Shown in pieces: positions 10,961 to 40,023 of a DNA stretch of 64,000 nt; the first letter of the stretch is position 1, and every line of letters starts with the position of its first letter. The notes under the pieces were generated by a model that saw nothing but the letters and a program-made list of their open reading frames with translations, did not search any database and was not told the DNA's origin. The DNA lies in the NCBI GenBank assembly GCA_963575745.1, contig CAUYUJ010022426.1, positions 537,947-601,946 on the forward strand, read 5' to 3'. This stretch comes from Prorocentrum cordatum (lineage: Eukaryota; Sar; Dinophyceae; Prorocentrales; Prorocentraceae). The position numbers and the translations under genes were made by a program.

Positions 10961-13900
10961 GATTTTCTGAGTTGGCCCCGATGGCAGTGTGTGTGCTCGC
11001 CTACGTCGCACCCCTCTCGGCAACGGCCCCGACGGGGTTGAGGGGCAGGATGCGTTGAACCCCCGTCCCCCCCCCAGAAGCCTAGCAAGATAGCCCTCTT
11101 GCGTGGTCTCGGCGGGGTCCTTGGCGAGTAGTTCCCTCTTTTGAATTATCTACATTTTACTCCAGCCAACCATGCATCCCACCCATCAACAATAGGGTCC
11201 GGAAAAATCCCGCGGCGGAACCCAATCCCGCCAATGTATGAACTGTTCGGGTCTTCTTGAGGTCATCATGACGTCAGCTCCAGGTTATATGAAGATCATG
11301 GTGGTGTACTCTGGGAATGCCTCGGCCACCTCGGGGTCGCTCTGGGGCCACCGCGCCCGGTGCCCAGGGCATCGCTCACATCTTGGGCCATCTAGGCTTC
11401 GCCCCCAGGCGATTTCGACGCTGCGTCTGGACCCTGCAGGGGCCACGGGGTCTTCTTGGGGTCGCCCCGAGGTCATCTTCGTGCCCGTCTGCGGCCGTCG
11501 TGGGACCGTCTTGGGGCCATAGGGGCCGCCCAATCATCCTGTCTGGGTCGTCTGGAAGTCTTCCGCGCTTCTAAGGAAACTTCCGTTTCGCCTAAGCCTG
11601 ATCGCGCCCGCCGCACTCCGTATCATTTCGGCTCAAGGTTGACCTCTGAGATGCAGCTGAACTGTCCCTGCTGTCGCTTTGCTGTCGCCTTGCTGTCGCC
11701 ATGCTGTCGCCATGCTGTCGCCTTGCTGTCGCCTTGCGAGCGAAAAATACTCTGGTTGCGCCTGCCGCGCTCCGTATCATTTCGGCTAAAGGTTGGAGTC
11801 CGAAATGCAACTGAACCGTCCCTGCCGTCGCTTTGCTGTCGCCTTGCTGTCGCCTTGCCGTCGCCATGCGAATGAAAAAACTACGCATCGCCGCTCCATG
11901 AATTTTCTGAGTTGGGCCCGATGGCAACGCGTGCTCGCCTACGTTGCGCCCCTCTTGGCAACGGCCCCGACGGGGCTGAGGGGCAGGATCCGTTGAACCC
12001 CCGCCCCCCCCCCCCCCAGAAGCCTAGCAAGATCGCCCTCTTGCGTGGTCTCAGCGGGATGCTTAGCGAGTAGTTCCCCTGTTTAAACTATTTACGCTTA
12101 GTCCAGCCAACCATAAATCCCACCCATAAACAATAGGGTCCCGATCAATCCCGCGGCAAGAACCAATTCCGCCAACGCATGAGGTGTTCGGGTCGTCTTG
12201 ACGTCATCTTGACATCATCTCCAGGTTATATTAAGACCATGGTGGTATACTCTGGGAATGCCTCGGGCACCTCGGGGTCGCTCTGGGGCCACCGCGCCCG
12301 GTGCCCAGGGCATCGCTCACATCTTGGGCCATCTAGGCTTCGCCCGAATGCGATTCCGACGCTGCGTCTGGATCCTGCAGGGGCCACGTGGTCTTCTTGG
12401 GGTCGCCCCGAGGTCATCTTCGTGCCCGTCTGCGGCCGTCGTGGGACCGTCTTGGGGCCATAGGGGCCGCCCAATCATCCTGTCTGGGTCGTCTGGAGGT
12501 CTTCCGCGTTTCCAAAGACACTTTCGTTTCACCTAAGCCTGGTCGCGCCTGCCGCACTCCGTGCAATCCCAGCTCAAGGTTGACCTCTGAGTTACAACTG
12601 AAATGTCCCTGCTGTCGCTTTGCTGTCGCCTTGCTGTCGCCGTGCTGTCGCCTTGCGGATGAAAAACCACGCTGATCGCGCCTGCCGCGCTCTGAATCAT
12701 GTCGGCTCAAGGTTGACCTCCGAAATGCAACTGGACTGTCCCTGCCGTCGCTTCTTCGCCTTGCTGTCGCCTTGCGAATGAAAAGCTCCGAAAATTCCTT
12801 GAATTATCTGAGTTGGGCCCGATGGCAACGTTTGCTCGACTACGGTTAACTCCTCTTGGCAACGGCCGCGACGGGGTTGACGGGCATAATGAGTTGAACT
12901 CCCGTCCCCTCCCCCAGTAGCCTAGCAAGATAACCCTCTTGCGTGGTCTCGGCGGGATCTTTGGCGAGTAGCTCCCATTTTGAATTATACTGTTTTTGTC
13001 ACGCCAACAATAAATCCAACCCATACACAATAGGGTCAGAATTAATCCCGCGGCGGGACCCAATCCCGCCAATGCATGAGGTGTTCGGGTCTTCTTGAGG
13101 TCATCTTGACATCATCTCCAGGTTATCTTAAGATCATGGTAGTGTACTCTGGGGATGCCCTGGCCATCTCGCGGTCGCTCTGGGGCCACCGCGCCTGGTG
13201 TCCAGGGCATCGCTCACATATTGGGCTATCTTGGCTTCGCCCCTAGGCGATTTCGACGCTGCGTCTGGACCCTGCAGGGGCCACGGGGTCTTGTTGGGGT
13301 CGCCTCGAGGTCATCTTCGTGCCCGTCTGAGGCCGTCGTGGGACCATCTTGGGGCCATGGGGCCGCCCAATCATCCTGTCTGGGTCGTCTGGAGGTCTTC
13401 GGTGCTTCCAGGGAACCTTTCGTCACGCCTAATCCTGATCGCGCATGCCGCACTCCGTAGGATTTCGGCTCAAGGTTGACCTCTGAGATGGAGCTGAACT
13501 GTTCCTGCTGTCGCTTTGCTGTCGTTTTGCTGTCGCCTTGCTGTCGCCTTGCTAATGAAAAGCTACGCTGGTCGCGCCTGCCGCGCTCCGTATCATTTCG
13601 GCTCAAGGTTGACCTCTGAGATGCAACTGAACTGTCCCTGCCGTCGCCATGCGAGTGAAAAACTACGCATCGCCGCTCCCACAGTTCCTTGAATCATCTG
13701 AGTTGGGCCCGATGGCAGCGTGTGCTCGACTACGTCGCACCCCTCTTGGCAACGGCCCCGACGGGGTTGAGGGGCAGGATGCGTGGAATCCCCGTCCCCC
13801 CCTAGATGCCTAGCAAGATCGCCCTCTTGCGTGGTCTCAGCGGGATGCTTAGCGAGTTGTTCCCCTTTTTTATGATTTATTTTAATCCAGCCAACCATAC

Positions 13901-14300
13901 ATCCCATCCATAATCAATAGGGCCCGGATAAACCCCAATGCATGAGGTGTTCGGGTCTTCTTGAGGTCATCCTGACATCATCTCCAGATTATCTTAATAT
14001 CATGGTGGTGTACTCTGGGGATGCCCTGGCCACCTCGGGGTCGCTCTGGGGCCACCGCGCCCGGTGTCGAGGGCATCGCTCACATCTTAGGCCATCTTGG
14101 CTTCGCCCCCGGCCGATTTCGACGCTGCGTCTGGATCCTGCAGGGGCAACGGGGTCTTCTGGGGGTCGACCCGAAGACATATCCGTGCCCGTCTGAGGCC
14201 GTCGTGGAACCATCTTGGGGCCATGGGGCCGCCCAATCATCCTGTCTGGGTCGTCTGGAGGTCTTCCGTGTTTCCAGGGAACCTTTCGTTACGCCTAAGT
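10961..14300 (+). repeat. 0.9-kb tandem repeat, three and a half units
   Basis: The block CCTAGCAAGATMGCCCTCTT recurs at about 11,080, 12,020, 12,917 and 13,806, and the unit start TGAGTTGGGCCCGATGGCA near 10,965, 11,908, 12,805 and 13,700. Unit length is 890-940 bp. The last unit stops at about 14,300 (CGTTACGCCTAAG). Inside each unit, in order, are a GC-rich start, an AT-richer segment with ACAATAGGGYCC, a GGTCATC-rich segment, a degenerate TCTTGGGGCCAT segment, and sub-repeats with spliced-leader-like words and (GCTGTCGCCWT)n. No ORF is conserved between units. Confidence 0.93.
11618..13607 (+). other. Six degenerate spliced-leader-like motifs
   Basis: At 11618-11637 and 13588-13607 the sequence is CCGTATCATTTCGGCTCAAG. 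The published dinoflagellate leader ends CCGTAGCCATTTTGGCTCAAG-type, so the match is 18 of 21 with one gap. Variants lie at 11772-11791, 12559-12578, 12692-12711 and 13455-13474. Every copy is followed by GGTTG, and mostly by GACCTCTGAGATGCA. The position right before GT is where the leader donor sits in an SL RNA gene. Relics of retroposed leader-capped mRNAs or decayed SL RNA genes are both possible, and chance inside one ancestral repeat cannot be excluded. Confidence 0.45.
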
Positions 14301-14870
14301 AGGGGAGAGGGGCTGGGAGGAGTGGACGCACAGCGCGGCTGCTTGAAAAAGAGTACCCAACTCAATACAGGATGATTGGGAATGAAAGCATGACTGCCCA
14401 CATTGGACATGACTTGCCAACTCTCTGTGAGCCACGTCTACATTGTAGAGCGGTGGGGGGTGGGGAAGGGGCATGCCGTTCCTAGACAAAAACCATGCCC
14501 CGATGTGTGGCCGCCGCCATCCCCGCCGCTACCTCCAAAACAGACCTTGAGGTTTGGTGCGAGGTCGGAAATCACGCAACAACATCTTGCCCTTCGATGT
14601 GCGAGCCCATCCAGCCGACATCGCCAGAGGGCTGCCGAAGGCGACGTCAGATTATATGCTCGCTCTCTGGGGGTCTTCCTGGAGCCATGCTCGCTCTGCT
14701 CGTGCGTCGATGCTGCATTGAGCGCCTGTGAAGTCGAGCCGAACTTGAACTGAACTACTGAGATCGGCGCGGGGTTTGCCGCGGGGTTGGATACTCTGAT
14801 CGCGGGTTCCCCCCCAGATGGGATGGGCCCCAGGGTTTCACAGGCTCCCCCCCCAGATGGGATGGGGGGA
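14300..14870. other. No gene seen
   Basis: Roughly 570 bp of unique-looking DNA between the 0.9-kb repeat and a microsatellite. It contains two direct copies of CCCCCCAGATGGGATGGG near 14,812-14,865. No ORF is supported. Confidence 0.4.
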
Positions 14871-14908
<38 letters not shown>

Positions 14909-14985
14909 ACCGACGCCGACGCCGACGCGACCGACTCCGACGGACGACAACGACGATGAAGACGACGACGACGACGACAACGACA

Positions 14986-15070
<85 letters not shown>

Positions 15071-15088
15071 GCGGCGGCGGCGGCGATG
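14871..15088. repeat. Compound (CGACGC)n / (GACGAC)n / (GGC)n microsatellite
   Basis: A hexanucleotide CGACGC run (about 14,873-14,930) passes through an imperfect stretch into a long ACG run (14,985-15,057) and then GGC repeats to 15,084. Homopeptide ORFs across it are artefacts. Confidence 0.95.
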
Positions 15089-15289
15089 ACGAAGGGTGCT
15101 GAGGTAAACGGGTCCTGATTTGGTTCGCCGTTTTTTGAGCCCTCGGGTCCTCCAAGGGTCCCAGAACAGTTAGAAAAAAACTCAGGATGACGAGCTCGTC
15201 GTGGGGAAAGGCCTGGGGTCCACGAACCGTTCTCCATTCTCCGAAGAGAGAACGCTCGCTGTGAAATTAGCCTGGCGAAGGACCCAACC

Positions 15290-16745
15290 AGATGCAACTG
15301 TGGGCACCGTCCTTGTATGCACGGCATTCGGAGGAGCTCACAAAAAATGGTGCGGTGGGCGCATGCGAACGCAGTCACTGTGGCCGTCGGTGGAGCTTCC
15401 TGTGGGACCACGAAAACTGTGAAGCGCTTGCCAAAAGCGGTGCGGTGGGCGCATGCGGCCGCAGCCAATGGGCCGTCGGTGGAGCAGCTCCCTATGGGGC
15501 CACGAAACCTGCGAGGGGTCTACCAAAATCAGTGGACGCATGCGAACCCAGCCACTGAGGCCGTCTGTGTGTGCTCTATTGGGCTACGACGCATGCGAGG
15601 GGTGTGCAAAAATGGGCTTGGTGCGTGTATGCGAACGCAGCCTCTGGGGCCGTCGGTGGAGCTCCCCATGGGGCCATGAAGCGTGTGAGGGACGTGCCCC
15701 GAAATGAGTGCGGTGGGCACATGCGACCGCAGCCACTGGGGCCGTTGGTGGAGCTCCCGATGGGGCCACGAAACGAGTGAGAGGTGTGCAAAAGTGGGTA
15801 CGGTGGGCGCGTGCGAACGCAGCCACTGGGGCCGTCGGTGGAGCTCCCTATGGGGCCACGAAGCGTGTGAGAGGTGTGCCGAAATGGGTGCGGTGCGCGC
15901 ATGCGAACGCAACCACTGGGACTGCCGGTAGAGTTCCCTATGGGGCCACGAAGCGTGTGAGAGGTGTGCCAGAATGAGTGCAGTGGGCGCATGCGAACGC
16001 AGCCACTGGGGACGTCGGTGGAGCTCCCGATGGGGCCACGAAGCGTGTGACGGATGTGCAAAAATGGGTGCGGTGCGCGCATGCGAACGCAGCCACTGGG
16101 GCCGTCGGTGGAGCTCCCCGTGGGGCCATGAAACGTGTGAGGGATGTGCCAAAATGTGTGCTGTCACTTCGGTGGAGCTCGCTACGGGGCCACGATGCTT
16201 GTGAGCGGTGTGCCGAAATGGGTGCGACGGCGCATGCGAACGCAGCCACTGGGGCCGTCGGTGGAGCACCCTATGGCCCACAGAACGTGAGGGGTGCGCC
16301 AACTAACAAAAATGGGCGCATGCGAACGCAGCCCCTGGGGCCGTCGGTGGAGCTCACTATGTGGCCACGAAGCGCGTGAGGGCTGCGCCAACATGGGTGC
16401 GGTGAACGCGTGCGAACGCAGCCACTGTGGCCGTCGGTGGAGCTCCATATGGGATCCAGAAAGGTGTGAAGGGTGTGCCAAAATAAGCACGGGGGGCGCA
16501 TACGAACGCAGCCCCTGGGGCCGTCGGTGGGCTCAACATGGGGCCATGAAACGACGTGTGAGGGGTGTGCAACAATGGGCGCTGGAACCGTCGGTGGAGC
16601 TCCATATGATATGGGGCCACGGAACGTGCGAGGGGCGTGCCAGAACAGGTGCGGTGGGCGCATGCGAACGCTTGCATTTGGGCCGTCGGTGAAGCCCCCA
16701 TATGGGGCCACGAGACGCCTGAGGGGTGTGCCGAAATAGAAACAT
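15290..16745 (+). repeat. 90-bp repeat family, array 2 (best preserved)
   Basis: The block GAGCTCCCTATGGGGCCACG recurs with starts at about 15,658, 15,750, 15,840, 15,930, 16,020 and 16,110, then 16,263, 16,349 and 16,439, a period of 90 bp with one 63-bp step. Each unit also has GCGAACGCAGCCACTGGGGC and GTGTGCCRAAATGGGTGCGG. Because 90 is a multiple of three, frames stay open on both strands and give 30-residue repeat ORFs of up to 257 codons. I regard these as non-coding. The array ends at GCCGAAATAGAAACATGCGG, a boundary shared with arrays 3 and 4. Confidence 0.95.
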
Positions 16746-17340
16746 GCGGAGGGCAGAGGCAAGGAGGGGAGGAGGGAGGAGAGCGAGGAGTACAGAGTGA
16801 CGCGGGTGGGAAGAATTGGAACGCCCAGATCTCGGGGGGGGGAGGGGCCCGCCCACGCTCACTGCGGAACACAAGATGTGGGAGCACAGCTCCCCCAGTT
16901 GTGGCCGACCTGGGACGCGCTGTTGCATGGGTTGGCGGCGCGCACAAGGGGGTAGGGGGAGGGAGGAAGGCTTCTTGGAAGGAGGCTGCGTCTTAGAAGA
17001 AGCCGGCCCTGCATTTATAGGAGTGCTTCTAAAAAGCCTTCTCCCCTCCCCCATTACCCCCCTCTGCGCGTTGTTGAGCATGGGGCTACGCCGCGCGACT
17101 GTCAGCCACCCGGTGGCTGCATGCCATGGGCGGCTCTCACCGGCGCTGGCGCCGCTGGCGAGCCCGGCGGAGCCGAACCCACCAGCGGCACGACCTGCCG
17201 AAGGAGCACCTCCCTCACCATTAGCCGCACCTTTCGGAGGCAACTCGTGCAAGGTCTTCGCAAGAAGGATTAAGGGATATCAAGCCCGATTGGGAAAGCC
17301 ATCAAGGCGGATTAGCCCAGATTGAACTCTGGATTCTGCC
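16746..17340. other. Right flank of 90-bp array 2; no gene seen
   Basis: The purine-rich GAGGGCAGAGGCAAGGAGGG stretch after the array matches the flank of arrays 3 and 4. Further right, 16,970-17,040 contains an inverted pair (GGAGGAAGGCTTCTTGGAAG and CTTCTAAAAAGCCTTCTCCC). No coding region is supported before the ARF-GEF stop at 17,354. Confidence 0.5.
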
Positions 17341-17353
17341 ATATTGGACGGGA

Positions 17354-34254
<16,901 letters not shown>

Positions 34255-34579
34255 CTGCGAGAAAGGGGGTGCCCGGGGAGTGTGCCCTCGGGCCCCCTGG
34301 GCAAGCTGTACCCACGGGGGGCGTGGCAGCAAGAAGCGTGCGACGCGGTGCCGCCGGCCCGCTGATGGAACGCTATCCCCCTACCTCGGGGATAGCGCGC
34401 GACTGCAGGAGGCTCCAGCAGGGGGATGGCGTGCCCCGACGAGGCCCTCGCAGGAAGATGGCGCGCGCAGATAGGGGCCCTCGCAGAGGGATCGCCTCAG
34501 AGGAATAGCGTGCGTTTGGGAGATCGATGTTGCACGCCATCTTTGAGACGACAGAGGTAGATAGTCCTGCAAACATTCC

Positions 34580-35890
34580 TGGAGGGCCACAGGAGGCCCC
34601 AAAGAGTGCCTAAACATGGTCCGAGAGGCACCCAAGAGGCCCCCGAGACGACCCAAGACTCCCCCACAAACGCATCCAAGAGGCTGCCAGGACGCCTCCG
34701 ACGGGACCCCCACATGAACGAAGAGGCCTCTGACCTAACACTCCGCGCTCGGTGGTGGCGGGATGGGCCGAAGGCCACTAGATCCGCCGCCCCCTTTTGA
34801 TTTATCAAAGGGGTGCCTGGCGTGCCGAATCCTATCGGTTTCGGTTTTGGTTTTTTTTCCAAAAGGACTCCCCCTGGGGTTTCGGCCCGTCCCGCCGGCC
34901 ACACGGAAAACCCGTCTGTCGTCGCCAAAAACGGCCCTTTCGCTCGGGACATCCTCGAACAAACGCGAAGATGGCTCAAGATGACCTCCAAGTCCGCCCA
35001 AGATGGTCCAAGACGGCCTCCAAGACGGCCCAAGAGAGTCCAAGACGGCCCAAGACTGCCCAAAAGGCCCCCCAGACGCCTCCAAGACGGCCCAAGAGGC
35101 CTCCAAGAGGTCCTCCCGGAGGGCCCGAAGAGGCCCAAATCATTGATTTTCCGTAGGTTTTTGAAGGATGTTGGAATTTGCTTCTGCTCGGCATTCCGAC
35201 GGCTCAAGACGGCCCAAGAGGCACCCAAGATTGCCCAAGAGGCCCCCAAGAGGGCCCAATGACGGCCCAAGTGGCCTCCAAGACTGCCCAAAGAGGGCCC
35301 CAAGACGGCCCGAGAGGCTTCCAACACGCCCAAGGGGCCCCCAAGACGGCACAGGAGGCTTCCATCCAAGACGCCCAAGATGACCTCCAAGACGGCCCCG
35401 AGCGCCCCAAGAGGGCCCCCAGTCGGCCCAGAAAGGCTCCCAAAACGGCTCCCGACGGCGTCAGACGTGCCAGGAACCCACCAAGATGGCCGAAGTTGGC
35501 TCGAAGCTGGCCCAAGACGGCCCAAGAGGCCTCCATGATGGCCTCAAGGATGGTCAGAAGAGGCCAAAAACCTTGATTTGCCTGAAGTTGTTGACTGATC
35601 TTGACATTTCCTTCTTTTCGGCCTTTCGACGGCCCAAGAGGCTCCAAATATCGCCGAAAGATCGTCCAAGAGGCCTCCAAGATGGCCCCAGAACGGCCCA
35701 AGAGGGCCCCAAGACAGCCCCAAGAGGCGCCCAAGACGGCACGGGAGGCCTTTAAGACGCCCAAGATGGCCTCCAAGACGGCTCTGGAGCATTCCAAGAG
35801 GGCCCCGAGTCGGCACATAGAGGCCCCCCAAACGGCTTCCGACGGCGTCAGACGGACCAGGAGCCCACCAAGACGGCCGAACATGGCCCT
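34580..35890. repeat. Degenerate CCAAGACGGCCC repeat tract
   Basis: Imperfect 15-18 bp units (GACGGCCCAAGAGGCCTCCA) run for 1.3 kb. Minus-strand ORFs of up to 342 codons read as LGPSWGPLGAVLG-like low complexity and are not accepted as genes. Two embedded, very similar 70-bp blocks (around 35,150-35,205 and 35,570-35,640) have TTTTGAAGG/TTGACTGATCTTGACATTTC and TTCGGCATTCCGACGGC/TTCGGCCTTTCGACGGC. Confidence 0.85.
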
Positions 35891-35899
35891 AAAATTGTG

Positions 35900-36800
35900 A
35901 CTTCAGCGGCCGCGACAATACCCTCCCCAGGAGAAACCCTCGAAACTAAGCAAAATGTATGCAAGATGTACAAACAAGAACTACAAAAATATTACTTACA
36001 AAACTATCGGAAAAATACGCAGGGGACCGATCACCGATCCGCGAGCGCGCCACGAAACAAACGCGCCGCGGCCACGCAGCGAGACGACGCCGCCGCGGCG
36101 CACAACGGCGAGGCTCCGCTACCACTACGGAGGATCGAGGCCCCGCCGCGGCGCGGCGAGGCCATGCCGCTCCAGCCCCCAAAAAAACACGCCGAGGGTT
36201 TGGGCCAAAATAGCAACTGACTTGGAGGGGGAGGGGGGGCGGAATTCGCAAGGGAGCAAACTGGGCGGCAGGGGGCAAGAGGAGGAGACCGAGGACAGGG
36301 GGCACAAGAAGAGAAAGTGGGAGGAGACACGGGGGGCGGAAAACGGAAGAGGGGAAGTGAAAGGGAAGCGGAAGGGGGGGGAAGAAGAGGAGACGCAGCA
36401 GAGACAGAGGGAGGGAAGTAGAAAGGACATTGCTTGAAAATGAAGGGTGGGCGGGGTGGAAGGAAGGGCGCGGGGGAGAGGGAAGGAACGGGGAGGGCCC
36501 CGCGGCTCGGCCGCCGCCTGGCTGCCGCCGCCGCCTGGCCGCCTGGCCTGCACGTCGCCATAGATGCCTCCTCATCCCCCCCTTCCTCATCCCTCGCTCT
36601 CCCCCCCCTTCCCCCATCCACCCTGTTTTTCCTCAGCCCCACCCCTTCCTTCCAGGAGGGGGTGGCTGAGGGATTGGGGCATGATGCGCGGGGGGGATTG
36701 GGGGAGGGAGGGAGAAGGAGGGGGATTGGACGCAGGATAGAGGGGGAGGGCGAAGAGAGAAAGGGCGAGGGGGGATGGGGGAGCGGGGTTGGAAAATGCA
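35900..36800. other. No gene seen; purine-rich low-complexity DNA
   Basis: A short AT-rich stretch (35,945-36,020) is followed by GC-rich and then G/A-skewed sequence. ORFs on both strands are compositional. Confidence 0.5.
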
Positions 36801-36859
36801 GCCACGGAAGCGGCGGCGCAAGGTGCCCTTCATTCTCAACCATCTCGCGGTGTTGGGTC

Positions 36860-37990
36860 CTCGTTTTGCAGAGACAGCGCCCCGCGTTCCGCGCTCACTT
36901 CGCCCTCCTCCTCCCCCTCCCCCCTCCCTCGCTCCTCCCATCCCCGCCCCTGCCCTCCGCATGTATCTGTTTCGGCGCACCACTCAGACGTTTCGCGGCC
37001 CCATGGTGAGCTCTGCTTAAGGCCCCAGTGGGAAAGCTAACATGGCACCGCCGCCCCACTTCGGCACACCCCGCACACGTTCCGCGGCCCCTTGGGAACC
37101 CGACCTTCGGCTTCAGTGGGGAAGTTTGCGTGGCGCCGCCGCCTCATTTCGGCACGCACCCCACGCGTTTCGCGACCCCATTGAGAGCTCCACCTAAGGC
37201 ATCAGTGGGAAAGTTCGCATGGCACCGCCACCCAATTTCGGCGCACACCTCACACGTTCCGCGGCCCCATGGGGAGCCCCGCCAAAGGCCCAAATGAAAA
37301 GTTTGGATGGCATTGCCGCTCAAGTTCGGCGCACACCTCCGACGCTTCGTGGCCCCATGGGGAGCTCCACCGAAGGCCTCAGCGGGAAAATTCGCATGAC
37401 ACCGCCATCAATTACGGCACTCCCCGCGCACGCTTCGCGGCCCCATGGGGAGCGTCGCCTAAGGCTTCAGTGGGGAAGTTCGCATGGCACCGCCGCCCCA
37501 TTTCGGCATACCCCTCACACGTTGCGCTGCCCCATAGGGAACCCCGCCGAAGGCATCAGTGGGGAAGTTCGCATGGCACCGCCGCGCTATTTCGGCACTC
37601 CCCTCGCACGCTTCGTGGCCCCATGGGAGCCCCGCTTAAGGCCTCAGTGGGAAAGATCGCGTGGCACCAGCGCCCATTTTGGCACAACCCTCATAGGTTT
37701 CGTGGCACCGTGGTGAACCCCACCGAATGTCCCAATAGAAAATTCGCATGCGCCGCCGCCCCATTTCGGCACACCCCTTACACGCTTCGTGGCCTCATAG
37801 GGAGCTCCGCCTAAGGCCCCAATGGAGAAGCTCTCATGGCACAGCCGCGCCATGTCGGCACACCCCTCACACGTTTTGTGGCACCAGAGGGGGGGGGGCA
37901 CCTAAGGCCCCAATGTGAAGGTAGCGTGGCACCGCCGCCCATGTCGGCACGCCCCTCAAACGTGTCGAGGTCCCACAAAGAGCTTCGCCG
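36860..37990 (-). repeat. 90-bp repeat family, array 3 (inverted relative to arrays 1, 2 and 4)
   Basis: On + it reads GCATGGCACCGCCGCCCCAT and TTCGGCACACCCCTCACACG, the complement of array 2 units. Starts are near 37,044, 37,133, 37,220, 37,310, 37,400, 37,485, 37,574 and 37,662 (88-90 bp). The boundary block at 36,860-36,985 (complement GCCGAAACAGATACATGCGG, then GGATGGGAGGAG, then GGGGCGCTGTCTCTGCAAAA) is also found at array 4. Confidence 0.92.
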
Positions 37991-38059
37991 CCGCAGGTGG
38001 TAGGCGCAACTACAGTATTCACAACTGCACATGGTTGGGCGGGCCCTTCGCCAGGATCA

Positions 38060-39090
38060 CCCCACCAGCCCTTTGGGCGTAGGTGGTTTAGCGAGTTGCG
38101 CGTTCTCTCTGCCAACACCTCCTTCCCCTGCTCAGGGGAGGGGTGCACCAATCCCCCTGCCCCCTCCCATGGGCCTGGGAGGGGGGGGGGGGGGATCGAC
38201 CCATCAGAGCGCCCAAGATGGCCCAAGATGGCTCCCAGAGAGCCCTAGAAACCCAAGATGGCACCCAAGATGGCCACGATAACTCAAGCTGGCTCAAGGT
38301 GGCTTCCGACCCGCATCCAAGAAGCTTCGATACGACCCCGAGGGGAATTCCAGTCGCTCGGGCCATTCAAGGACCCCACAAAAAATGCCAAACGGGTTCC
38401 GAAACCTACGGAAACTCAATGTTGATTGTTTTCTCGCTCCCTCGTTTCCGATGGGCTCTCGGGGCGTCAAGACGGCAGCAATCTTGCCCCAGAGGGCCCC
38501 GAGGGAGGCCCAAGGTTGCCCCATGACGGCCCAAGAGCGCCCACGACCGTCCTAAGAAAAGTGGCACCAGAGGGCCCCAAGGCGTTGCGGTGAGTTCCCA
38601 AGGGGGGCGATCCGAATTAACGCAACATTCTTTTTGTTTCAGCCGTGGCCCCCAAGATGGCCCGACGAGGGGGGGCCAGACGCCCAGACAGAGCCACAAG
38701 AGGGCCCCAAGACCACCCCAACAGAGCCCCAAGATGGCCCCAAGAGGGCCCCAAGAGAACCCCCAGAGAGCCCCAAGGTGGCCCCAAAAGACCTCCGAAA
38801 AAACGCTTCCTAGGCGGTCGTTACGCAGCCTGCTGGTCACCAACACCGCCAGCACCCGCAGCAGCACCAGCAGAACCACCATCAGCCGCAGCACCACCAC
38901 AACCACCAGCACCAACACCAGCAGCAGCACCAGCAGCACCAGCAGCAGCACCAGCAGCACGATAATAAACAGTACCAGCCAGAGCAGCAGCACCAGCAGC
39001 ACCAGCAGCATCAGCTCCAGCACCACCACCACCAGCCATAACACCAGCAGCAGCACCAGCATCGCCAGCAGCACACGCACACCGTCAGTC

Positions 39091-39123
<33 letters not shown>

Positions 39124-39938
39124 CCAGCCGCATCGGTCCCGAGCTTTACCCCTCGAGGTGACCACGGAGTGGTCCCGAGTTTTACCCCTCGAGGTGATCG
39201 CGGATCGATCCCGAACTTTACCCCTCGAGGTGACAACGGATCCGCCCCGAGCTTTAAGCTCGGGACCGATCCGATGTCATTTCGAGGGGTAACGCTCGGG
39301 ACCGATCCGTGGCCACCTCGAGGGGCAACGCTTGGGACCGATCCGAGGTCACCTCGGGTGGTAAAGTTCAGGGCGGATCCGTGGTCACCTCGAGGAGTAA
39401 AGTTCGGAACTGATCCGTGGTCGCCTCGAGGGGTAAACCCCTCGAGGTGACTTCGGATCGGTCCCGAGCGTTATCCACCCGAGGTGTCAAGGTGGCCCCA
39501 CGATGCGGGAGAACCACCAGCAGCAACAAGAGAAACAACACCAGCATTGACAACAGCACCACCAGCAGCATAAGCAGAACCAGCAACAGCCCAGGCGGAA
39601 TCCCAGCAGTAGGACAAACACCACAAGCGCCAGCAACATCAGCAACGGCACCAGCAGCGGCACCGCCAGCACCAGGAGCAAAAACACCAACACCATCACC
39701 AGCAGAAGCACCGCCCGTCTGCGCTTCTAGAGCTCCCCCACTTCACTATTGTGACCAGCGGCACTGCCGTGGCATAGGCAACACGTAGTATGTCACCAGC
39801 CTTATGTTCCAGCTCTTCTGCACCCCTCCAGCACGCCTCCAAAACGGCTGTGCGACTGCGTCCTTCCAGGAACCCTTGGCTAACCAACTCACCTGGCAAT
39901 CGGTTCTGGATGGGCTGGTAGGGCTACGCGAAGCGTCA
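38060..39938. repeat. 2-kb compound repeat, copy 1
   Basis: It shares order and sequence with 57,428-59,410: CCCACCAGCCCTYTGGGCGT, a G run, CCAAGATGGCCC repeats, TTTCAGCCGYRGCCCCCAAK, a CAGCACCAG-rich tract, a 36-bp GGTCCCGAGCTTTACCCCTC array, and a unique 3' block (ACGGCTGTGCGACTGCGTCC, CTTGGCTAACCAACTCACYT). It ends 86 bp past the stop of the 40-kb ORF. Part of the 36-bp array is inverted here (39,254-39,435). Confidence 0.88.
39424..39447. repeat. 22-of-24-bp palindrome at an inversion joint
   Basis: CCTCGAGGGGT-AA-ACCCCTCGAGG. It marks where the 36-bp repeat array changes orientation. The other joint is the palindrome CCGAGCTTTAAGCTCGG near 39,246-39,263. Confidence 0.85.
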
Positions 39939-40023
39939 CGACTTTTGCTGCGCTCTGCCGCCTGCGGCGTACGGCGTGCGAGGCCGAGTGCTGTTGTCTG
40001 TGCTCTGCTGGTCGGCCCTGACC

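Noticed and set aside
15290-16745. CRISPR-like regular spacing in the 90-bp array
   Set aside because: Units are repeated along their full length with no unique spacers, and the genome is eukaryotic.
34497-35884. Minus ORFs of 226-342 codons (LGPSWGPLGA-like)
   Set aside because: Translations of the CCAAGACGGCCC degenerate repeat; the same composition appears at every such tract in the window.
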